From the NCBI GenBank assembly GCA_018716365.1, contig DVKA01000083.1, forward strand, positions 1 to 19,278: a stretch of 19,278 nt of DNA, written 5' to 3'. Both the position numbers and the translations under genes were made by a program. The notes below the pieces were generated by a model. The model saw only the letters and a program-made list of their open reading frames with translations. It was not told the DNA's origin and did no database searches. This stretch comes from Candidatus Caccocola faecipullorum. Lineage in GTDB: Bacteria; Synergistota; Synergistia; Synergistales; Synergistaceae. Shown piece by piece: positions 9,501 through 14,425 of the stretch. How positions within the stretch are numbered: the first letter of the stretch is position 1; the number at the start of each line of letters is the position of its first letter.

Positions 9501-10127
9501 CGCTGGAATTTCCACACCGAAAGCCTCGCGGCGCTGCTGCCGGAAAAGCGCGGAAACGAATGGCGCGCGGTCTACTGGCGGCTGCCAGCCGAGCTGCGCG
9601 GACAATACCGCTCCGACGCAAAACGCGCGGAGCTTCGCGCGATGCTCGAACGCTTCGCTGCGTCGGAAGAATGCGCGCGTCTCGCCGCGCTCGCCGGAGA
9701 GGAGGGCGCGCTGCAAAGGGAGACGCGCTTCCGCGTGCCGCTTAACGGCACCGTGCTGATAGGCGCGACGGACCTTTTCTGGCGCGACGCCGACGGGCTG
9801 CACCTGCGCGACTGGAAGAGCGCGCCGGAGGAGACGGCTCCGTCGTTCTATTACGAAAAACAGCTCGAATTCTACGCCTGCGCGCTGAACCGCTGCCTCG
9901 CCGCGGACGGTGGCGCGGGCACGCCGATCGACTCGGCGCTCATATATCTGCGCTCCGACGGAACGGGCGAAGTCCGCCTCTACGATGCGGAAGATTTTGC
10001 AAAAATCGAAGAAGAGATAGAAAACGCGGCGATCCGCGCCGTCTCCGGGGACTTTTGCGGAATAACGGAACGCTGCGCGCGCTGCCCGTGGCGTGCGGAG
10101 TGCATGGAAAAGCGGAAAGCTTTGTGA
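6552..10127 (+). CDS. addA: AddA-like UvrD-family helicase with C-terminal RecB-type nuclease
   Basis: This is the motor subunit of an AddAB-type helicase-nuclease for double-strand-break repair. It has 1,191 residues, normal for AddA. Superfamily 1A motifs appear in order: Q19, Walker A GAGTGKT (35-41), VDEFQDTDP with D395 and E396, VVGDQKQSIYRFRHAD with D426, LDQNFRT, VMTVHASKGLEFPVV and YVGFTRARDR with R861 and R863. The C-terminal nuclease has D1074 (GATDLFW), D1087 and K1089 (RDWKS), then EKQLEFY. Unlike classical AddA, it ends with CARCPWRAEC (C1175, C1178, C1184) and has an upstream C947 (LSWCPAAY), which copies the iron-sulphur pattern of AddB. GGAGGAGG just upstream, inside the end of addB, supports the ATG at 6552. 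A mycobacterial AdnAB-like arrangement is an alternative label. It is followed by a terminator hairpin. Confidence 0.88.
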   Translation: MTENNAPNWHSLVKGTEDQTAALKSEARLTVVSAGAGTGKTQTLSQRFAWLLASDPSCSAGEILVLTFTKKAAAEMLDRIKKTLVSWYEAYPDELAHLGGRIDEIEDAYISTVHAFAMKLIRESGLALDIDPAAAIMPAPKEEIWWREFASALSSASFCKIAAALPDEWRTRAEELFRSPDFMDALNALTPEAVAEAARECAEKLYCAGQSAEDLWNCDGSALEEAAASMGRIRREIYELWMGEILSALAADGALDGGNKTQMRLAGFYEKWRARTLSPEDCGALSEFCESLFAEALKPLPSGNIKKEIEALLGRPVSDWRDETVERLALLAPPSEAEKRINSLLCKACAVGWACWDEFRRREGLLSIADLIYYASKVVRSSPEYRTKFKHIMVDEFQDTDPLQNELIESLWGGGEGGATLFVVGDQKQSIYRFRHADLGLFRDYTARAMNSPESAKYVVLDQNFRTAKGLLEKFNGLFGEMWSGADSPVLYERLAAPENDEASTRRDGADVPYPRFEALRACAPYTENKDERPDAAALRMRLYAGLGRKFAAMVEAQAPVWDKGTKAFRPVRWRDFAVLVQTRAEYSDIERAFERIGLPYVLSTSKDYFGRGETGDLVNLVSLLASPEDPLFLAGWLASPFSGVESAEAGALIEAALEKKERGGSLPLAEAVSHARPDVMERLDEMRRRALLGGVSEVLLGLLKTPHFLENYAGMRRLRVNANVAYLANIAAEYERSEGKSLRGCAEYLLTASSSGSAKEEPELFGDEIDAVRVMTVHASKGLEFPVVAMTLSDKKGASLPSIIVSKKYGAAAKDYPEYLEGAGETRGDGRTAAYRWERYEENAAQREELERLWYVGFTRARDRLILCGIYKEPKKAESAKPNFLGSIIERGLCDEYTDLNEDDESLPKYAEYKAPAEGERLELKVVSPAKLGRISASAYALLSWCPAAYRMIYRQGRDADWIIKGGGGGADFGVMAHWLLARWNFHTESLAALLPEKRGNEWRAVYWRLPAELRGQYRSDAKRAELRAMLERFAASEECARLAALAGEEGALQRETRFRVPLNGTVLIGATDLFWRDADGLHLRDWKSAPEETAPSFYYEKQLEFYACALNRCLAADGGAGTPIDSALIYLRSDGTGEVRLYDAEDFAKIEEEIENAAIRAVSGDFCGITERCARCPWRAECMEKRKAL

Positions 10128-10153
10128 CGCAGCCGCGGATTTACGCGGAAGTC

Positions 10154-10200
10154 AAAAAAGTGCGGCGCGCCGGTAAAGCTCGGGACGCGCCGCTCTCTTT
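10154..10200. terminator. Bidirectional terminator between addA and a convergent gene
   Basis: GCGGCGCG at 10162-10169 pairs perfectly with CGCGCCGC at 10186-10193 across a 16-base loop. On the plus strand the hairpin is followed by TCTCTTTAT, ending the addA transcript. On the minus strand it is followed by CTTTTTTGAC (10151-10160), a good T-tract that would end the transcript of the small gene at 10230-10703. Confidence 0.75.
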
Positions 10201-10229
10201 ATGCCGTTTTGCCTACGCATCGCGCGCGA

Positions 10230-10703
10230 CTATTTTTCGGCTTTCTCCGCCTCCATATGTTTTATCAGCGTCTCCGCGGCGCGCGTCAGCTCGTCCTTGC
10301 CGGCCGACTGCGATTCCAGCGTCAGCACGCCATCCTTGCCGATCTTCACGACGAGGCTCAGGCCGAGGACGGGGCGGCTTTCGAGCATTGCGTCGCGTCC
10401 CGCGACGGAAATTTTCTCCGCGCTCTCGCCGCCCGACGTCTCTCCGCCTTCGCCGACTTCTGCGGCCGGTTTCCAGAGCTTCGGCCCCGCGCCCTCCATC
10501 CATACGGCGAGGAACTTAGCGCCGTTCGCCGTCCTGTACTCGCGTTCGAGCCACTGTCCCTGATGCCCTGAGACCGTGTCGAGCTGCGTCTCGCGCAGCG
10601 GGCCGCACGTCCAGCCTTCCACCTCAGGCAGCGCCGCCGCGAAAGCCTGCGAGGCTGCGAGCGCCGCAATCGCCGCGGCGAGCAGAAATTTTCTAAAGTT
10701 CAT
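10230..10703 (-). CDS. Small secreted protein of unknown function
   Basis: The 157-residue protein has a clear Sec signal peptide: MNFRKFLL basic start, a hydrophobic alanine-rich core and a likely signal peptidase I site after AFA (residues 20-22, ASQAFA|AALP). There is no lipobox cysteine, so it is probably periplasmic or released. The mature part has a single cysteine (WTCGPL), a short WLEREYRTANGAKFLAVW segment that looks like beta strands, a gly/glu-rich loop and a charged C-terminal helix ending EKAEK. I do not recognise the family. GGAGG at 10711-10715 on the minus strand, 7 bases from the ATG, supports the start. It is transcribed alone, convergent to addA and divergent from the Lrp-type regulator. 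Confidence 0.75.
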   Translation of the reverse strand: MNFRKFLLAAAIAALAASQAFAAALPEVEGWTCGPLRETQLDTVSGHQGQWLEREYRTANGAKFLAVWMEGAGPKLWKPAAEVGEGGETSGGESAEKISVAGRDAMLESRPVLGLSLVVKIGKDGVLTLESQSAGKDELTRAAETLIKHMEAEKAEK

Positions 10704-10736
10704 GAAGATTCCTCCAATCTTGTCTTTCCGCCGCTA

Positions 10737-10765
10737 AGTATAGCGCGTAACGCGAAACGCGCGCA
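10737..10765 (-). promoter_or_regulatory. Candidate promoter of the small secreted protein gene
   Basis: The minus strand has TATACT at 10737-10742 (five of six bases of the -10 consensus), 34 bases from the start codon. Seventeen bases further up is TGCGCG (10760-10765), a poor -35 match. The -10 is plausible; the -35 is weak. Confidence 0.35.
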
Positions 10766-10784
10766 ATCGGAAAGCCGCGCACGT

Positions 10785-10814
10785 TTGCGGACGCGCCACG
10801 CGGTGTTGTAGAAT
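10785..10814 (+). promoter_or_regulatory. Candidate promoter of the Lrp-type regulator gene
   Basis: TTGCGG at 10785-10790 and TAGAAT at 10809-10814 are spaced by 18 bases, and the -10 ends 35 bases before the start codon. The -10 region reads TGTAGAAT, close to the TGTAAAAT seen upstream of miaB and coaX. The gap is shared with the divergent secreted-protein gene, so the regulator could act on both, which is inference. Confidence 0.4.
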
Positions 10815-10849
10815 GCTGATACAGGCGCGATACGGCGGAGGTGCGCGAA

Positions 10850-11284
10850 ATGAATTACGACAAGACTGACAAGACGGACGAAGAAATCATAAGCATACTG
10901 TGGCGCGACGGGCGCATAACTATGCAGGAGCTTGGAAGGCGCGTACACCTTACGGGCCAGGCGGTGAAGAACCGCATCGAGCGGCTTGAAGATTGGGGAA
11001 TAATCCAGCGTTACACGGTCAACGTGAACTGCCCGGTCTACGGGTACAAGATACACGCGCTGATAAAGGTTGAGCTGCGCGCGTCGCAGCCGCAGGATTT
11101 TGAGGATTTTATCAGCTGCAGCGAATACAAGATAATCCACTGTTACCGAGTGACGGGCAAGCCCTCTTACGTCGTCGACGTATATTTCATGTCGGAGGAG
11201 GAACGCGACGGCTTTCTCTCCGAGGCGGAAAAGTACGGCGTATGCAGCATAGACATAGTGCTGCGCACCGTTGGCCCCTTTTAG
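10850..11284 (+). CDS. Lrp/AsnC-family transcriptional regulator
   Basis: Lrp/AsnC proteins sense amino acids or related metabolites and bind DNA as dimers or octamers. The 144-residue protein has the standard layout: an N-terminal helix-turn-helix (about 8-56, with ITMQELGRRVHLTGQAVKNR as the recognition part, then RLEDWGIIQRYTV) and a C-terminal RAM effector domain (about 66-140). In the RAM domain the usual GxxD turn reads VTGKPSYVV, so the aspartate is absent, as in some Bacillus LrpC-like members; the effector cannot be predicted. I chose ATG 10850 because GGAGG lies at 10837-10841, 8 bases upstream; a GTG at 10841 overlaps that site and cannot be the start. The next gene encodes a metal-dependent hydrolase and may be its target. 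Confidence 0.88.
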   Translation: MNYDKTDKTDEEIISILWRDGRITMQELGRRVHLTGQAVKNRIERLEDWGIIQRYTVNVNCPVYGYKIHALIKVELRASQPQDFEDFISCSEYKIIHCYRVTGKPSYVVDVYFMSEEERDGFLSEAEKYGVCSIDIVLRTVGPF

Positions 11285-11293
11285 CGCGAGGAG

Positions 11294-11306
11294 TTGAAAA
11301 ATTCAA
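11294..11306. promoter_or_regulatory. AT-rich palindrome, possible Lrp-type operator
   Basis: TTGAAAAATTCAA is a 13-base inverted repeat (TTGAA, AAA, TTCAA) that stands out in GC-rich DNA. A further TTGAA occurs at 11324-11328, just after the small hairpin CCCGAAAGGG. The site lies 10 bases after the stop codon of the Lrp-type regulator and upstream of the TATAAT at 11361-11366. Lrp/AsnC proteins often bind short palindromes with AT-rich centres, so an operator is possible; this is inference. Confidence 0.35.
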
Positions 11307-11360
11307 GCGAACGGCCCGAAAGGGTTGAATCGCATCGTGGCGGCGGAGAGGCGCTTCATC

Positions 11361-11366
11361 TATAAT
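11361..11366 (+). promoter_or_regulatory. Candidate -10 element of the MBL-fold hydrolase gene
   Basis: A perfect TATAAT lies 55 bases upstream of the hydrolase start. The -35 position is GC-rich and poor. An 8-base inverted repeat, CGAACGGC (11308-11315) and GCCGTTCG (11370-11377), brackets it. This suggests a regulated promoter of its own rather than simple read-through from the regulator gene. Confidence 0.45.
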
Positions 11367-11421
11367 TCAGCCGTTCGGCGCGGAAGCGCCCGAAACATCA
11401 GAAACGACGGAGGAATTGACG

Positions 11422-12219
11422 ATGAATACGAAAGGTGTCTCTTATCAGCAGCTGCGCAGCGCCACAGGGAAGGTAATCTATAACGGGACGACCTTCCTCA
11501 TAGACCCGATGCTTGCGGAAAAAGGACGCTACGAGGGCTTTCCGGGGTCGTTCAACTCCGAGGTGAGGAACCCGACCGTAGAGCTGCCAGAATCCAAAGA
11601 AAAAATAATGGAGGGCGTCGACGCGGTAATCGTCACGCATACGCACCTCGACCACTGGGACGAAATCGCGCAGCGGTTCATCGACAAAGAGCTTCCGTTC
11701 TTTGTGCAGGACGAGGCCGACGCGGCCGCGATACGCAAAGCGGGCTTCAAGAACGTCACGGTGCTTGACGGGAGCGCGTCGTTCGGCGGCGTAACGCTGA
11801 CGCGCGTAGAGGGGACGCACGGCACGCAGGCGATGTACGACGACGCCGCTGCGGCGGAGCTGCTCGGCGAAAGCATGGGCGTGGTGTTCGCCGCGCCAGA
11901 TGAAAAGACCGTATATCTGCTCGGCGACACGGTATGGACGCCGCGCGTCTCGAAGACGCTCCGCACTGTCAAGCCCGACGTGCTCATCATGAACACCGGC
12001 TATGCGAAGATGCTCGGCTACAACGAAAGTATCATCATGGGCACGGCGGACGTGGCGAAGGCCGCCGCTTTCCTGCCCGAGGCTGAAATCGTAGCCGTCC
12101 ACATGGACGTCGTCAACCACTGCACGGTCTCCAGAAAGAACGTAAGAGCGCTCGCGAAGATGCTGAAAATCGAAGACCGCGTACACGTTCCCGAGGACGG
12201 AGAAACGGTCGAGTTCTAA
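11422..12219 (+). CDS. Metallo-beta-lactamase-fold hydrolase, UlaG-like
   Basis: This is a cytoplasmic metal-dependent hydrolase of the metallo-beta-lactamase superfamily, closest in style to the UlaG-like branch (L-ascorbate-6-phosphate lactonase and relatives). It has 265 residues. The metal-binding motif THTHLDHW gives H73, H75, D77 and H78. Further ligands are likely H133 (GTHGTQ), D169 (LGDTVW) and H227 (AVHMDVVNHC). There is no signal peptide. The start at ATG 11422 follows GGAGG at 11409-11413 by 8 bases; the TTG at 11416 is too close to that site. The substrate cannot be told from sequence. It follows the Lrp-type regulator and ends at a strong terminator. Confidence 0.85.
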   Translation: MNTKGVSYQQLRSATGKVIYNGTTFLIDPMLAEKGRYEGFPGSFNSEVRNPTVELPESKEKIMEGVDAVIVTHTHLDHWDEIAQRFIDKELPFFVQDEADAAAIRKAGFKNVTVLDGSASFGGVTLTRVEGTHGTQAMYDDAAAAELLGESMGVVFAAPDEKTVYLLGDTVWTPRVSKTLRTVKPDVLIMNTGYAKMLGYNESIIMGTADVAKAAAFLPEAEIVAVHMDVVNHCTVSRKNVRALAKMLKIEDRVHVPEDGETVEF

Positions 12220-12254
12220 AAAATAAGCGAATCGTCATCAAAAGCGAAGAGAGC

Positions 12255-12286
12255 GCCCGGCGGAGGAAGGCCGGGCCTTTTGCTTT
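12255..12286 (+). terminator. Rho-independent terminator after the MBL hydrolase gene
   Basis: GCCCGGC at 12255-12261 pairs with GCCGGGC at 12270-12276 across an 8-base loop, followed by CTTTTGCTTT. It lies about 36 bases after the hydrolase stop codon and separates that unit from miaB. Confidence 0.85.
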
Positions 12287-12308
12287 GCCGCCGGTGCGGC
12301 GCGATACG

Positions 12309-12337
12309 CAGACAATTTCATATATGTAATGTAAAAT
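12309..12337 (+). promoter_or_regulatory. Candidate promoter of miaB-comEA-comEC
   Basis: CAGACA at 12309-12314 (four of six consensus bases) and TAAAAT at 12332-12337 (five of six) are exactly 17 bases apart, in an AT-rich patch that contrasts with the surrounding DNA. The -10 is preceded by TG. It lies downstream of the terminator at 12255-12286 and 76 bases before the miaB start, leaving a leader of about 70 bases. Confidence 0.5.
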
Positions 12338-12413
12338 AATGAGCTGTAGCAATGTGCCGCGCAAAGACGCGGCGCGAAATTTATGAATATATGAATTGAA
12401 GGAGCAACCGCCT

Positions 12414-13733
12414 TTGCGTAAATTTTTTGTCAGAGTTTTCGGATGCCAGATGAATTCCTACGACGGGGACAGGCTGCGCACCGCGATGAACCATATGGGG
12501 TGGACGGAGTCGGCGGAGGATGAGGCCGACGTCGTGATGCTCGTTACCTGCAGCATCCGCGAGAAGGCGGAGCAGAAGGCCGCGAGCGAAATAGGGCGCT
12601 ACGACCTTCAGCGGCGCAGGACGGGCAAACCCGCGGTCGTCCTCATAGGCTGCATGGCGCAGCGCATAGGGCACGAAATGGCGAAAAAATTCCCCTGCGT
12701 CAAGCTCGTCTCCGGGCCGCGCCATCTCGGCCTCGTGCCTCAGGCCGCGGCGGAGATCACGCCCGACTGCGCGCCGCGCTTTTTCATGGACGACGACCCG
12801 CGCGCGCTCATCGACCTTGAAGTTGCGCCGACCTCGCGCACAAACCCCTTCAAGGCCTATGTCACGATAACCTACGGCTGCGACCGGTTCTGTTCGTACT
12901 GCATAGTCCCTTACGTGCGCGGCAGGCTCCAGTCGCGCGCGCACGAGGATATTCTGAAAGAGGTCAGGACGCTCATCGACGGCGGCGCGCGCGAAATTAC
13001 GCTGCTTGGGCAGAACGTCGACGCTTACGGCAAGGATCTGAAAAACGGCTACGGCTTCGCCTCGCTGCTCGCAGATACGGCGGCTCTGCCGGGGCTCGAA
13101 CGGCTCCGCTTCGCAACCTCGCACCCGAAGGATTTTGAAGCTGACATCCTCGACGTGATGCGCGACAATCCGACGATATGCCGCGCGATAAATCTGCCCG
13201 TGCAGTCCGGCAGCGACAGGATACTGCGCGAGATGAACCGCGGCTACACCTCGGGGCAGTACCTGGAGCTGGTGGAGAGGATAAAGGCCGCGCTACCCGA
13301 CGTGAGCCTCACGACGGATCTCATCGTCGGCTTCCCGGGCGAAACGGAGGAGGATTTCCGCGATTCGTACCGTCTGCTCGAAACGGTGAAGTTCGACATA
13401 GTGCATACGGCGGCCTACTCGCCGCGCGAAGGTACGCGCGCCGCCGTGATGGACGGGCAGATAGACAACCGCGTCAAGGCGGCGCGGCTTAACGAGATGA
13501 ACGCGCTTCAGGCGTCGATTGCGCGCGGCTCGAACGAACAGTACGTCGGCCGTGACTTCGATATACTCGCCGACGGCTGGGCGCCGCGCGGCGAAGGCAG
13601 GATACAGGGACGCACGATGACCGACAAGGTCGTAATAATCCCCGGCGACGAATCGGATTTCGGAAAGACTATACCGGTCACGATTACGCGCGCAAGCCAC
13701 TGGTCGCTTGAAGGCGAGCGGAGGACGAAATGA
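12414..13733 (+). CDS. miaB: tRNA-2-methylthio-N6-isopentenyladenosine synthase MiaB
   Basis: MiaB is a radical SAM enzyme that adds a methylthio group to position 37 of tRNAs reading codons that begin with U, using a second iron-sulphur cluster as sulphur source. The N-terminal methylthiotransferase domain has C11 (FGCQMNSYD), C46 (VTCSIREKAE) and C80 (LIGCMAQR). The radical SAM motif is C156, C160 and C163 (YGCDRFCSYCIVPYVRGR). LGQNVDAYG and NLPVQSGSDRILREMNRGYT are MiaB-type, and a TRAM RNA-binding domain fills about 372-435. It has 439 residues. I chose the TTG at 12414 because AAGGAG lies at 12399-12404, 9 bases upstream, and the protein then begins right at the family's usual position; the upstream TTG at 12396 precedes the ribosome site. 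The stop overlaps the comEA start as ATGA. RimO and MtaB are less likely. Confidence 0.94.
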   Translation: MRKFFVRVFGCQMNSYDGDRLRTAMNHMGWTESAEDEADVVMLVTCSIREKAEQKAASEIGRYDLQRRRTGKPAVVLIGCMAQRIGHEMAKKFPCVKLVSGPRHLGLVPQAAAEITPDCAPRFFMDDDPRALIDLEVAPTSRTNPFKAYVTITYGCDRFCSYCIVPYVRGRLQSRAHEDILKEVRTLIDGGAREITLLGQNVDAYGKDLKNGYGFASLLADTAALPGLERLRFATSHPKDFEADILDVMRDNPTICRAINLPVQSGSDRILREMNRGYTSGQYLELVERIKAALPDVSLTTDLIVGFPGETEEDFRDSYRLLETVKFDIVHTAAYSPREGTRAAVMDGQIDNRVKAARLNEMNALQASIARGSNEQYVGRDFDILADGWAPRGEGRIQGRTMTDKVVIIPGDESDFGKTIPVTITRASHWSLEGERRTK

Positions 13734-14425
13734 ATTTTCGCGCTTCGGGCAAGCTGCTGACCGCGGCGGGGATTCTCTGCTTCGCCGTCGCCTTTTTGCT
13801 GCTGAATTCGTTTCGCGGCGAGTTCGGCAAAGACACGGCGGGGCTCCCGTCCGAGATGCCGCAGATGGAAGACACGCTCGACATAACGCCGCAGGCCGCC
13901 GCCCCCGCGCAGTCCGGGCCGGAACGTATCGCCTCCGTCGCGCAGAGCACGCCGGCGGCTAAGTGGGTCGTCTACGTCACCGGCGCGGTGCGCAATCCCG
14001 GCGTCTACGAGATAGCGCCGTCGTCGCGCGTCTACGAAGCGCTGAACGCGGCGGGCGGATTTTCGCCCGACGCCGATCAAGAGGCCGTCAACCTCGCCGC
14101 GATGCTCTCTGACGGAGTCCACATAAAATTCCCGCGCAAGGGCGAGACGGCACAGCCTCAGCCCTCCGCGCCTGCGGCCACTGCCGCGCAGCCTGTTTCG
14201 TCCGCGCCGCGCGCGCCCGCGGCCTCCGGCAAAATCAATATAAACACCGCGAGCCTCGGCGAGCTCGACACGCTTGCGGGGATAGGGCCGAAGACGGGAC
14301 AGGCGATAATCGCATACCGCGAGGCAAACGGCCCATTCCGCCGCGCCGAGGATCTGATGAACGTCAAGGGCATCGGCCCGAAGAAATTTGACGCAATAAA
14401 GGACGACATAACGATTGGCGGTTAA
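13730..14425 (+). CDS. comEA: Competence DNA-binding protein ComEA with SLBB domain
   Basis: ComEA is a membrane-anchored protein that binds incoming double-stranded DNA outside the cytoplasmic membrane and hands it to the ComEC channel. The 231-residue protein has one N-terminal membrane segment (about 10-27), an acidic and proline-rich stretch, an SLBB domain (about 78-138, VVYVTGAVRNPGVYEI), a Pro/Ala-rich linker (139-167) and two helix-hairpin-helix motifs (INTASLGELDTLAGIGPKTG and VKGIGPKKF, about 168-231). This is the Firmicute-style architecture. The ATG overlaps the miaB stop by four bases, with GGAGG at 13720-13724. comEC follows with an 11-base overlap. Confidence 0.93.
   Translation: MNFRASGKLLTAAGILCFAVAFLLLNSFRGEFGKDTAGLPSEMPQMEDTLDITPQAAAPAQSGPERIASVAQSTPAAKWVVYVTGAVRNPGVYEIAPSSRVYEALNAAGGFSPDADQEAVNLAAMLSDGVHIKFPRKGETAQPQPSAPAATAAQPVSSAPRAPAASGKININTASLGELDTLAGIGPKTGQAIIAYREANGPFRRAEDLMNVKGIGPKKFDAIKDDITIGG

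Noticed and set aside
11422..12219. The MBL hydrolase as the missing nuclease domain of ComEC
   Set aside because: It is UlaG-like with the THTHLDHW motif, is in a separate transcription unit with its own terminator, and lacks a signal for export, so it does not look like the ComEC domain.
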